From: Cyanobacteria bacterium UBA11370
GTDB lineage: Bacteria > Cyanobacteriota > Cyanobacteriia > Cyanobacteriales > Coleofasciculaceae
Length of the DNA stretch: 28,711 bases
NCBI GenBank assembly: GCA_003486645.1
Contig: DNGI01000327.1
Span: forward strand, 2,413 to 31,123
Direction: 5' to 3'
Each line of letters opens with the position of its first letter. Position 1 is the stretch's first letter. The translations under genes and the position numbers were made by a program. Below are positions 8,425-15,872 of this stretch, in pieces. The notes beneath the pieces are model-generated. The model had not been told where the DNA came from and ran no database searches. It was given only the letters and a program-made list of their open reading frames with translations.

Positions 8425-9696
8425 TTAATTAATAATTTTGGTGTTGGATTGTTGGTTTCCTTGCGCTTCATCGGGTAGGGGAACAATGGGGACACCATCG
8501 GCGAGTTTTTGCGTACCGGAAACAACGATTTTTTGTCCGGGTTGGAGTCCTTGGCGGACTTCAATGCGATCGCCTTGTTGCAAACCTACCTGGATAGATT
8601 GGCGACGAGCAACGGGTTTGTCACCAGTATCAACTACATAAACAAATTGATCTTCACCCTGGTAGGTGATTGCTGTTGTCGGAACGACTACGCTATTCGG
8701 GCGCTGGTTCCAAATGACTTCTGCCCAAACCTTTTGTCCATCTCGTAACTTACCATTGGGATTAGCAACACTAGCTTTTGCCAAGATTGTTTGGGATTGG
8801 GAAACTTGGGGTGAAACAAAGCTAATTTGACCCGTACCCAGAAAACTGCCCCCTTGGGACGCATAAAGTTTTACGGGTAGTCCAACCCGGAGTTGGGACG
8901 ATCGTCCCACATCGATAGGGAGACGTAGCTCTAAGGTTTGGTTCTGGATAATAGTTGTTAGTGTATCCGCAGAATCTACGTAGTCCCCTATTTTTACGGG
9001 GATGTCGCCGACGATACCCACAATTGGAGCGACGATTTTTGCATCCTTAAGTTCTTCATTGGCTTCATTTAAGGCAGCTTGAGCTTGCTGTAGGTCAGCA
9101 TTGGCACGATCTAGACTGGATCGAGCGGCAAGAATCCGCTCATTTACCGCATTAAGGGCAGCTTGTGCCGCCTTGCGATCGCGTTCGACTATATCTAATT
9201 GTTGTCTGGCGAAAGCACCTTGAGAGACAAGGGTTGAGATCCGTTTATATTGTTGGTTTTGCAGTTCTAACTCAGCAACTGCACTAACTCGTTCTGCTTC
9301 TAAGGCTTGGATTTGTGATGCTTCATTATCTCGCGTTGCTCTAGCCGCATTGACATTAGCGATCGCTCCCTGTACTTGAGCCTGACGTTTCTCAGGACTA
9401 AGCTGCACAATCGGAGTCCCGATCCCCACTCTATCTCCTGATGAGACGAAAAGACGAGTCACTCGACCCTCCATTTCTGGCTTTAAAGCCACCGATTTCT
9501 CAGCTTCCAAGGTGCTAGAGAAGCTCTGGCTTTCTTCAACTGTACTCGTTTCCACACTTTCTAACTTAACGGGTACACCTTGAGGCGCTTCAGCACTTGG
9601 AGGAGGTGCGCCACGACTACAGGCACTGGTGAGAACGAGAACTAAAACGACCGAATTGAGCAAGTTACCAGAGGGTAGGACACCGATTTTAGCCAT
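8425..9696 (-). CDS. RND efflux adaptor (periplasmic membrane-fusion lipoprotein)
   Basis: This 423-residue adaptor (HlyD/AcrA family) bridges the pump to the outer-membrane channel. The N-terminus MAKIGVLPSGNLLNSVVL leads to a lipobox LTSAC, so the mature protein is probably lipid-anchored to the inner membrane. The lipoyl half-motif GRVTRLFVSSGDRVGIGTPI is at about residues 78-97. A long alpha-hairpin coiled coil follows (about 105-215), then the second lipoyl half and beta-barrel (VAPIVGIVGDIPVKIGDYV). The frame extends to a TTG at 9729, but the ATG at 9696 has AAGG about twelve bases upstream and gives a normal lipoprotein signal, so I prefer it. The gene is divergent from the PadR regulator. 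Confidence 0.93.
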   Translation of the reverse strand: MAKIGVLPSGNLLNSVVLVLVLTSACSRGAPPPSAEAPQGVPVKLESVETSTVEESQSFSSTLEAEKSVALKPEMEGRVTRLFVSSGDRVGIGTPIVQLSPEKRQAQVQGAIANVNAARATRDNEASQIQALEAERVSAVAELELQNQQYKRISTLVSQGAFARQQLDIVERDRKAAQAALNAVNERILAARSSLDRANADLQQAQAALNEANEELKDAKIVAPIVGIVGDIPVKIGDYVDSADTLTTIIQNQTLELRLPIDVGRSSQLRVGLPVKLYASQGGSFLGTGQISFVSPQVSQSQTILAKASVANPNGKLRDGQKVWAEVIWNQRPNSVVVPTTAITYQGEDQFVYVVDTGDKPVARRQSIQVGLQQGDRIEVRQGLQPGQKIVVSGTQKLADGVPIVPLPDEAQGNQQSNTKIIN

Positions 9697-9818
9697 GTCA
9701 ATTGCCTTGGCTAGTGGGATTGGGAGCAAAATGTTTAGATCGGATTAAGGTTCACAATCAGCAAACCGATGTAAACTATAGCCGCATCTGTGTGGATGAT
9801 CATCTCCCTGAAGGTTAG

Positions 9819-9835
9819 TATATCAGTCTGGTATA
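9819..9835. promoter_or_regulatory. Candidate PadR operator between adaptor and regulator genes
   Basis: TATATCAG-T-CTGGTATA is a 17-bp palindrome with one mismatched pair. It lies seven bases before the regulator ATG and within 125 bases of the divergent adaptor start. A second 10-bp palindrome GATGATCATC lies at 9795-9804. PadR dimers bind such dyads and usually repress both themselves and the adjacent pump. The AT-rich arms may also overlap the -10 region. No Shine-Dalgarno site is visible before the regulator. The role is inferred from position. Confidence 0.55.
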
Positions 9836-9841
9836 TAAAAT

Positions 9842-10390
9842 ATGCTTGAACTTTCCACTTTAGGTCTACTTCAGCGCGAACCCCTGCACGGCTACCGTTT
9901 AAAGCAGCAGCTAGAACTATTTATGAGTAGCTGCATTAGCGTGAACTATGGTGCCATTTATCCCTTATTAAAGCGTCTGGAGGAGCGAGGCTACATTGCT
10001 ACCCTGGTAACGGAGGAGGGAGAAGCTGGACCAAACCGTAAAATTTACTGCGTCACTGATCAGGGGCGGATGCGGTGGCATCAAAAGATGCTAGAGCATC
10101 CTCACGAAAGCTGGGTTAATAGTCGTTCTCGCTTTGCGATCAAGTTTTTCTTCTTCAGCTACCTAGAACCCTCAGAACGAGTCGCGTTACTCAAACATCG
10201 TTTAAGTGCCTGTCAGCTTCGGATTGAAACCATTAATGCCGAATATCAACCCCTAGGCGATCCTTACCAGGAAAGTGCTGCCCAGCGATGCGTGAGTGTG
10301 ATTAATTCAGAAATTGCATGGCTCACTGAGCAACTTGCCCAAGAGCAAAACGCGATGGATATTAAGTCTGGTGGTATGGTTCTGGCATAG
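9842..10390 (+). CDS. PadR-family transcriptional regulator
   Basis: This 182-residue protein begins with a winged-helix domain: LLQREPLHGYRLKQQLELF (helices 1-2), INYGAIYPLLKRLEERGYI-like recognition helix (SVNYGAIYPLLKRLEERGYIATL) and a wing with GPNRKIYCVTDQGRMRW. The C-terminal half is helical, with FFFFSYLEPSERVALLKHRLSACQLRIE, typical of the PadR dimerisation region (PadR-s1/vir type). It is divergent from the efflux adaptor and upstream of the TolC gene, so it most likely controls the efflux genes in response to a small molecule. The tnpB element begins only about 30 bases after its stop codon. Confidence 0.92.
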   Translation: MLELSTLGLLQREPLHGYRLKQQLELFMSSCISVNYGAIYPLLKRLEERGYIATLVTEEGEAGPNRKIYCVTDQGRMRWHQKMLEHPHESWVNSRSRFAIKFFFFSYLEPSERVALLKHRLSACQLRIETINAEYQPLGDPYQESAAQRCVSVINSEIAWLTEQLAQEQNAMDIKSGGMVLA

Positions 10391-10394
10391 TTAT

Positions 10395-10560
10395 AGCAGT
10401 CGCATTCGGTAGTTAGGACATGGAGTAAGCTAACCCCCGGCTGAAGCGCGGGGGCTTTCGCCTCGACGCTCAATCGGCTGGTTTTTCAGTAGCCCTGAAT
10501 CATCGCGGTTTAAAGAACAACTTAGATTCGAGCCTCTAGACAGGCTTACAAAGACTGCCC
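10395..10560 (-). ncRNA. Predicted omega (reRNA) guide RNA region of tnpB
   Basis: In characterised IS605 elements the 3' end of tnpB and the right end encode the guide RNA, whose guide is the flanking DNA. Here the 3' end of tnpB runs into the hairpin at 10434-10455 and then GTTAGCTTACTCCATG on the minus strand. I infer a scaffold over roughly this span. The guide would lie just past the right end, near 10400-10420. Boundaries are not seen directly. Confidence 0.35.
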
Positions 10561-11800
10561 CAAGTTTAGAAATATTGATTGCACCATTCACATCAGCGTC
10601 ACCATGCCAGCCACAATGACCACACTTAAACCGTTTGTCACTTCTCAACCCGATATGGTTGCACTGGTGGCAAGTTTGGCTGGTGTAGGCTGGGTTCACC
10701 GCGACCACTTCAACGCCTTCCTTGAGTCCTTTGTATTCGAGGAAGGAACGAAGCTGGTAGAACGCCCACGAATTAGAACGTCTGCGCTCGGTTTTGTTTC
10801 GATAGCGAAGCGGGGCGCGATTAGCGCACGGTTGCTGATTGGTTCTATCGCGGATGCCCGTCAAATTCTCAATAGCGACAACTGCACTCTGAGACTTGGC
10901 GGCTTCGATGATTCGCTTGCTGATGTTGTGGTTCAACCAAGTTTGGTAGCGTTGCTCACGTCCCGACAGCCGTTTCAAGATATTCCGTACTCGTCTGCGA
11001 GTCGTTCTTGTGCCTTTCGAGACTTTGGCTTGGAGCGATGCTCTCACCTTGGAAAATTTGTCTGTGACGTTTTGAATGGGTTTTCCGTCCCATCGTTCAC
11101 CATCAGAAGTCACAGCAATATCTCTACGCCCGAAATCCACCCCGATAACGTTCTTTGCCTTCAGTGGTTCAGGCGTTTCGTCTCTCAGTTGAATATGAAT
11201 GTAGTATTGCCCGTCACGATGCTTGCACAGTTGAGCAGAACTCGGTTTACGTCCTTTAAGCTTACCTCTGTGATAGTTGCCAGCATCAATCTTGATGTGT
11301 TCCCGGCAATTAATCAGAGTCAGGCTCACCGTCCAATCTTTCTCACGAAACGAGAAGATTCGGGCATCGTAATCCGCCGATGTTGGCTTAAATGCCTTGA
11401 CTGGCTTGTTTTTCTGTTTGGCCGTCTTGCGATTTGCTCCCACACGCGCACAAACCCGAACAGCTTGATTTGCGCTCAGTTGGAACTTTTTTCGCAACTC
11501 CTGATAAACCAAGCTTTGAATCGTGGTCTTACTGGTTACTCCAGCTTTTGCCGCCTGATTGGCATAGTTACAGCCATCGGAAAACGCTTTCAACAGAGCT
11601 TCGATTTGCTCAGTTTGTTTGGCGCTCGGTTGAAGCTTGCAAACTATCGTCAAGACTTGTTCCACGAATCGAAAAACCTCACCTGTGACTATATTCTAGT
11701 CTACACCAGAAATCGCGGAGATCCTGGAAGAGTTAGGCGGATAAATCCGCGATTCGTTTTTCCTCCCTGCGCTGAAGCGACAGGGCTTCCAAACTCAGGC
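10420..11800 (-). mobile_element. IS200/IS605-type solo tnpB element
   Basis: The element is defined by the tnpB gene and two matching end hairpins: 10434-10455 after the gene's 3' end and 11765-11785 before its 5' end. Both contain the core CGCTTCAGC (read on the minus strand) within a stem of C/G runs. No tnpA is present, so movement would need a transposase in trans. It separates the padR gene from the TolC gene. Exact ends cannot be fixed without an empty site. The limits given are estimates. Confidence 0.75.
10430..11665 (-). CDS. tnpB: TnpB RNA-guided nuclease of an IS200/IS605 element
   Basis: This 411-residue protein is a full-length TnpB, the compact RuvC-type ancestor of Cas12, cutting DNA next to a short motif under guidance of its element-encoded RNA. 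The RuvC residues are intact: D177 in NVIGVDFGRRD, E266 in VVAIENLTGI and D358 in HGDADVNGAINI. The zinc ribbon is C332-C335 (TCHQC) with C348-C351 (CGHC). The start is GTG at 11665 with GAGG about twelve bases upstream, giving MEQVLTIVCKLQP, a usual N-terminus for the family. About 35 residues after the active site run into the 3' hairpin region. No tnpA accompanies it. It looks active. Confidence 0.95.
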   Translation of the reverse strand: MEQVLTIVCKLQPSAKQTEQIEALLKAFSDGCNYANQAAKAGVTSKTTIQSLVYQELRKKFQLSANQAVRVCARVGANRKTAKQKNKPVKAFKPTSADYDARIFSFREKDWTVSLTLINCREHIKIDAGNYHRGKLKGRKPSSAQLCKHRDGQYYIHIQLRDETPEPLKAKNVIGVDFGRRDIAVTSDGERWDGKPIQNVTDKFSKVRASLQAKVSKGTRTTRRRVRNILKRLSGREQRYQTWLNHNISKRIIEAAKSQSAVVAIENLTGIRDRTNQQPCANRAPLRYRNKTERRRSNSWAFYQLRSFLEYKGLKEGVEVVAVNPAYTSQTCHQCNHIGLRSDKRFKCGHCGWHGDADVNGAINISKLGAVFVSLSRGSNLSCSLNRDDSGLLKNQPIERRGESPRASAGG

Positions 11801-12092
11801 GGTTTACGTGACGTGGTAATTATTTGCTGAAGTCTTGTTGTATAAGGGTTTCCCCAAGCCTATACTATTGCTGATTGCTGAAGTCCTAACTGCTGATTGC
11901 TATAGCCAGTCTAAATGATTTGTAAAATACCTCTTCCTTGTCCTCCTTGTCTTTCCTTGTCTTTTCCTTGTTCACGAATCAAATAGACTAGCTATATAAA
12001 GTATGGGGTATGGGGCATAGGGCATGGGATAAAAGTAATAAGTAGCGCCAGAAAAGTAGTTTTTTAAGATTAAAGACCAAATTTCAAAACTT
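11666..12092. other. Gene-free stretch with tnpB left end and STRR repeats
   Basis: This 427-bp region holds the left-end hairpin of the tnpB element (11765-11785), then GCTGAAGTC repeated near 11826 and 11876. Next come a CTTCCTTGTC-rich tract (11932-11970) and heptamers GTATGGG/GCATGGG at 12001-12028. The promoter of the TolC gene must lie in its last part or upstream of the insertion. I see no further gene. Confidence 0.6.
12001..12028. repeat. STRR heptamer repeat GTATGGG/GCATGGG x4
   Basis: Four consecutive 7-mers (GTATGGG, GTATGGG, GCATAGG, GCATGGG) lie 65 bases upstream of the TolC-like gene. Confidence 0.8.
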
Positions 12093-13802
12093 ATGCCAAC
12101 GTTCCGTTATTTTGTGGCTGTAGGTGTGGGGACAGCGATCGCATTGTTTTATATGAAACCGAGTGTTTCCCAAGACTTACCCTCCCTCACAACTGTGGTG
12201 ATTGGGAGTGGTGAACAAGACACGGGGACACAAGGACATAGAGACACAGAGAGTTCCCCCATCAACCCCTCTGTACCCTCTTCCTCCAGTCCCCACTCCC
12301 CAGTCCCCACTCCCTCAATTGTTCAATCTCCCCTAGTGGAACCGTCTTTACCAACCTTGGATGACCTAGAAAATCTAACACCAGAATTTATTATCCCCAG
12401 CACTGAGCCAGTTTCATTGCCAAATCAAACACTAGGAACCCCAGCACCAGAATCTCTCAATCCCAGCGCTAATCCGTTATTGTTTCCCACCGAAACCGAG
12501 GAGGTGCAGATTGAAACAACCCAACCCATCACCCTGGAACAAGCTATAGAACTAGCACGGCGTAACAATCGGGAGTTACAAACGGCACGACTAACCTTAG
12601 AACGAACTGAATATGCTTTGCAAGAAGCCTTAGCCGCTGAGTTTCCAACTATTAGTGCGGTGGGAGAGTTTATCCGTTCAGATTCTGCTTCATCTGAACT
12701 CTCCAATCGGCAACCTAATCCGTTGGAAGATCTCTTGGGAGTTATGTCGAGTGATGATACTGTTTCCACCACCTTTGAGGGTAGACTGGAATTAAATTAC
12801 AATGCTTATACCGCTGGTCGTCGATCAGCAACTATTCTAGCTGCACGAGAACAAGTACGCCTCCAGCAACTTGATGTAGAACGCCTTGCTGAAGAGCTAC
12901 GATTGAACGTGACGCGTGCTTACTATGATTTGCAACAAGCCGATGCTCAAGTTCAAATTAGCCAAGCGGCTGTAACTGATGCGGCGCGGAGTTTGCGAGA
13001 TGCCCAGTTGTTAGAACAAGCTGGCTTAGGAACCCGATTTGAGGTCTTACAGGCACAAGTCGAATTGGCAAATAATAATCAAGACTTAACGAATGCCATT
13101 AGTCAACAACGCATTGCCCGTCGCCAAATCGCCCAATTGCTCAGTTTACCTCAGAGGGTGGAAATTGCCGCTGCTGACCCGATTCAAGTTCGGGGAGATT
13201 GGGATTTATCGTTAGAAGAAAGTATCATTCTTGCCTTAAAAAACCGCTCCGAGTTAGAACAGCAACTCGCCCAACGCAATATTAGCGAACAGCAGCGCCG
13301 GATTGCCCTCGCTGGCATTCGACCCCAATTGAGTCTATTTGCGCGATATAATATTCTCGCTCAGTTAGATAACGACGATGGTCCTGGAGATGGCTTAACA
13401 TTAGGAGCAAGAGTTCAGTGGGATTTCTTTGATGGAGGAGCTGCTCAAGCTAGAGCTAGACAGGAAGAAACCAACATTGCGATCGCCGAAACCAATTTTG
13501 CTGATCAGCGTAACCAAGTCCGCTTCCAAGTTGAACAAGCCTTTTTTGATTTGAGAGCGAATGAAGAAAATATTCAAACCGCGACGTTAGCACTACAACA
13601 AGCACAAGAGAGTTTGCGATTAGCACGATTGCGCTTTCAAGCTGGAGTTGGCACTCAAACGGATGTAATTAATCAACAAACTGCCCTGACTCGTGCCCGC
13701 AGTAACCTACTCACAGCAATCCTGGACTATAATCGAGCGCTGGCAACTTTACAACGAGCTATTAGTAATCTCCCGGATAGTAATCTTTTTGATTTTCCCT
13801 AG
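12093..13802 (+). CDS. TolC-family outer-membrane efflux protein
   Basis: This 569-residue channel protein would connect the adaptor and pump to the outer membrane. An N-terminal signal (FVAVGVGTAIALFYMKPSVSQ) is followed by a Pro/Ser/Thr-rich linker to about residue 145. Two outer-membrane-efflux repeats then begin at TLEQAIELARRNNRELQTARLTLERT (about 145) and SLEESIILALKNRSELEQQL (about 370), each rich in long coiled helices. The family is usually 430-500 residues, and the excess is the linker, part of which is encoded by repeat DNA (12218-12315). It lies on the strand opposite to the pump and adaptor, beyond the regulator and the tnpB insertion. No Shine-Dalgarno site is seen. Confidence 0.93.
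   Translation: MPTFRYFVAVGVGTAIALFYMKPSVSQDLPSLTTVVIGSGEQDTGTQGHRDTESSPINPSVPSSSSPHSPVPTPSIVQSPLVEPSLPTLDDLENLTPEFIIPSTEPVSLPNQTLGTPAPESLNPSANPLLFPTETEEVQIETTQPITLEQAIELARRNNRELQTARLTLERTEYALQEALAAEFPTISAVGEFIRSDSASSELSNRQPNPLEDLLGVMSSDDTVSTTFEGRLELNYNAYTAGRRSATILAAREQVRLQQLDVERLAEELRLNVTRAYYDLQQADAQVQISQAAVTDAARSLRDAQLLEQAGLGTRFEVLQAQVELANNNQDLTNAISQQRIARRQIAQLLSLPQRVEIAAADPIQVRGDWDLSLEESIILALKNRSELEQQLAQRNISEQQRRIALAGIRPQLSLFARYNILAQLDNDDGPGDGLTLGARVQWDFFDGGAAQARARQEETNIAIAETNFADQRNQVRFQVEQAFFDLRANEENIQTATLALQQAQESLRLARLRFQAGVGTQTDVINQQTALTRARSNLLTAILDYNRALATLQRAISNLPDSNLFDFP
12218..12315 (+). repeat. Repeat-derived DNA inside the TolC gene
   Basis: GACAC/GGACA-type repeats (12218-12252) and CCCCAGT/CCCCACT heptamers (12287-12313) are read as EQDTGTQGHRDTES and SSSSPHSPVPTPS in residues about 41-75. 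These motifs are typical intergenic STRR repeats of filamentous cyanobacteria. They lie in the disordered linker and keep the frame. Confidence 0.75.
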
Positions 13803-13861
13803 TGGGACTTGAACAAAAATAAAACTTGAAGAAGAATTCACAAGTCAGTAATCCCACACTA

Positions 13862-13989
13862 ATATCATGTCCGGTTGAATAACCCTAAAAAAGAGTGAGG
13901 GGGAGAAAGGGAGAGAGGGAGAGAGGGAGAGGGGGAGAGGGGGAGAAGGGGAAGAAATTTTAGTCAGGGTAATTAGCCGGACATGATAT
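13862..13989. mobile_element. 128-bp inverted-repeat element with polypurine core (complete copy)
   Basis: The ends ATATCATGTCCGG (13862-13874) and CCGGACATGATAT (13977-13989) are perfect 13-bp inverted repeats. The homology continues inward less perfectly (AATAACCCTAAAA against TTTTAGTCAGGGTAATT). The centre is about 65 bp of GGGAGA-type purine repeat. A partial copy starts the window. It has no coding capacity and is best seen as a MITE or similar. It follows the TolC stop codon by about 60 bases. Confidence 0.85.
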
Positions 13990-14087
13990 AAAAGATTGCT
14001 GACTCCAGCCATTCAGAATAGCTGAATTCTTCTTCAACACCTATTTTTCATCTCTATGTGCCCGGTCATGTTAATACAATTATTGCT

Positions 14088-14417
14088 TCAACTAGCAGCA
14101 AACTCAGTAAATTTCCGTTTATATGGGGCTTTAAAACCCAAAACTATATCTTGTTTAGGAACTCCGGCTTCTACTAATTCATTCGCCACTCCAATTTCCG
14201 TTCCATCGCGCTCAATCCAAATTTTGCCATCTTTAATTTCTACGTAAATGATACAACCAAATATTCGCGTTAGTTCTTGCCAACCAATATTCAGAACTTG
14301 ATAGTGATCGCGCTCCGTATCAAATATCAGTTTTACTTCTGTCTGACTATTTGAGCGATTTTTTGCGTGATTTTCAAGAATTCTTTGGACTATTTCTTTG
14401 TAATTCAATCTCTCCAT
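14088..14417 (-). CDS. xisI: XisI-family protein
   Basis: This 110-residue protein matches the XisI family: ILENHAKNRSNSQTEVKLIFDTERDHYQVLNIGW, IYVEIKDGKIWIERDGTEIGVANELVEAGVPKQDIVLGFKAP. XisI was named with XisH as a factor controlling excision of the fdxN element in Anabaena. XisH/XisI pairs are widespread in cyanobacteria and behave in gene context like toxin-antitoxin pairs. The ATG at 14417 has a perfect AAGGAG eight bases upstream and gives the usual family length, so this is the native start. The frame is open upstream to 14519 because it is joined to a XisH remnant (next entry). Confidence 0.9.
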   Translation of the reverse strand: MERLNYKEIVQRILENHAKNRSNSQTEVKLIFDTERDHYQVLNIGWQELTRIFGCIIYVEIKDGKIWIERDGTEIGVANELVEAGVPKQDIVLGFKAPYKRKFTEFAAS

Positions 14418-14519
14418 ATAACAATCTCCTTGAATAAATAGATGCTCGTCAGTAATTGTCCATCCATCTTTTTCGAGGGCTGTTTTAACTGTATTATGAA
14501 ATAAATCTTTAGCAGGCAT
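14418..14519 (-). pseudogene. xisH: XisH remnant: first ~30 codons fused in frame to xisI
   Basis: The peptide MPAKDLFHNTVKTALEKDGW-TITDEHLFIQ is the conserved start of XisH (normally about 135-140 residues), after which it runs directly into the xisI ribosome site and start codon. About 100 codons with the predicted nuclease-fold core are missing, and the join keeps the frame. A 143-residue fusion could therefore be made from 14519 as well as native XisI from 14417. No strong ribosome site precedes 14519. Confidence 0.85.
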
Positions 14520-14696
14520 AAATCAACTTTAGTTTGCCGCTACTTATAGTATAGTAAACAAGATTACGGTGGAGCGATCGCTCTCTACTAGATCAGGCGA
14601 TCGCACTATGAATAACTCGCGCAATGGTGGGTTATGAGTGACGCTAACCCAGGTTTAACTTTAGACAGGGGTTTGAGGGTAAAAAAGGAGAAAAAT

Positions 14697-15371
14697 ATGA
14701 CTACTGAGCTCGCTTCGGACACAACGTTGGCAAAAGCATTATCTACAAATATAACCATACTTCCAGGCATTCACTGGGATACCTATCAGAATTTGGTGCG
14801 AGATTTGGAGTCGCAACCAGGAATGCGACTAACTTATGATGATGGAATTTTCGAGATTTTGATGCCCCTACCACCACACGAAACTTTTAAGAAACTACTG
14901 GGTCGCTTTGTTAAAGTTACGACAGAAGAGATAGGCATTGAAATTCGTAGTTTAGGTTCTACAACTTGGACAAGAGAAGATTTACGAAAGGGCTTAGAGG
15001 CAGATGAGTGTTATTACATTCAGAATGAATTAGCTGTACGCGGTAAGAATGCGATCAATTTGATGATCGATCCGCCACCAGATTTAGCGATTGAGGTTGA
15101 TAGTACCAGTAGTTCGATGAATCGGATGGGGATTTATGCGGCGCTGGGAGTGCCGGAGGTGTGGCGTTTTGAGCGCGAGATTTTGACGATTTTGAATTGG
15201 GTGGATGGTGACTATCAACCCCGTGAGGTGTCGTTTGTGTTGCCGATGTTTGATGCTACTGTGCTGATCCAGTTTTTGGAGTTAAGTCTAACGATGGGGG
15301 AAACGAGTTTAATTCGTCATGTGCGACAATGGGTAAGGGAGCAGTGGCACAATAGTGATTATCAAGAATAG
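14697..15371 (+). CDS. Uma2-family (DUF820) putative endonuclease
   Basis: This 224-residue protein belongs to the Uma2 family, abundant in cyanobacteria, which has a PD-(D/E)XK nuclease fold. The region MRLTYDDGIFEILMPLPPHE is the N-terminal strand pair. The PPDLAIEVDSTSSS segment carries the catalytic aspartate and E-x-D, and IYAALGVPEVWRFE is the conserved Y..LGV.EVW motif. The frame is open from 14634, but the ATG at 14697 with GGAG six bases upstream is clearly the start. HIP1 sites flank it. The biological role of the family is not established. A mobile or nuclease role is inferred from fold. Confidence 0.88.
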   Translation: MTTELASDTTLAKALSTNITILPGIHWDTYQNLVRDLESQPGMRLTYDDGIFEILMPLPPHETFKKLLGRFVKVTTEEIGIEIRSLGSTTWTREDLRKGLEADECYYIQNELAVRGKNAINLMIDPPPDLAIEVDSTSSSMNRMGIYAALGVPEVWRFEREILTILNWVDGDYQPREVSFVLPMFDATVLIQFLELSLTMGETSLIRHVRQWVREQWHNSDYQE

Positions 15372-15391
15372 GAACTGGTCACGATGCAAGC

Positions 15392-15555
15392 GCGATCGCC
15401 TTTTTGCAATCAATCAGAAGTGCGATCAGCTTTGCTGGTGCGCTTCGCGCAATCGCCCCTCAATCTCCCGTCATCTCCCGCGATCACTCAGAGAGCGAGA
15501 GGGCATCGTAGACATCGCACCGACAGTTGAGAAGGTGCATTACGAAGAAAGCGAT
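15392..15555. repeat. HIP1-anchored repeat modules D and C
   Basis: Module D (GCGATCGCCTTTTTGCAAT, then AGAAGTGCGATC) at 15392-15426 recurs at 19907-19942. Module C (GCATCGTAGACATCGCACC, then GACAGTTGAGAAGGTGCATTAC) at 15502-15545 recurs at about 19960-19991 and 20890-20946. Between them lie CAATCTCCCGTCATCTCCCGC, shared with 20688-20708. The stretch 15372-15605 has no convincing gene. Confidence 0.75.
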
Positions 15556-15605
15556 ATAGCGAGAGCTTCACGCTATCGCACTGAAAATTGTTATGACTAA
15601 TCAGT

Positions 15606-15854
15606 ATGAAAACATCAATTAGCATTAATCCAGCTTATGAGGAAATAATCAACTTTCTTGCTGCTGGTATAACCTCTCAAAGTTTAATTGAATTTCAAGT
15701 ATCAGAAACAGTAAAAGAAAAAGTAGCTGATTTAATTTTTCGTGAAAAAAATGAGGGAATTTCTTTAGACGAAAAATCAGAATTAGATCATTATCTTATC
15801 TTAGAACATTTATTAAGATTAGCAAAAGCTCGTGCTTATGATTTTGTTAAATAG
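15606..15854 (+). CDS. Small protein paired with an HNH nuclease (antitoxin-like)
   Basis: This 82-residue helical protein ends LDEKSELDHYLILEHLLRLAKARAYDFVK. The same C-terminal signature (Y..LEH..R.AKARA) ends the 121-residue protein at 17765-18130, which also sits directly before an HNH gene. The gap to the HNH gene is 18 bases. Two independent instances of the pairing argue for a functional partnership, possibly an inhibitor or adaptor of the nuclease, but this is inference. The central FQVSETVKEKVADLIFREKNEGIS is predicted helical. Confidence 0.75.
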   Translation: MKTSISINPAYEEIINFLAAGITSQSLIEFQVSETVKEKVADLIFREKNEGISLDEKSELDHYLILEHLLRLAKARAYDFVK

Positions 15855-15872
15855 AAGGCTTAAAATTCAATT

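Noticed and set aside
10264..10473. Small minus-strand frame across the padR end
   Set aside because: It overlaps padR and the tnpB 3' hairpin and encodes no recognisable pattern.
10604..11830. 408-codon open frame on the plus strand
   Set aside because: It is antisense to the intact tnpB gene, runs through the element's left end and has no recognisable protein features.
15355..15600. 81-codon frame downstream of the Uma2 gene
   Set aside because: It is made almost entirely of repeat modules D and C and begins inside the Uma2 gene.
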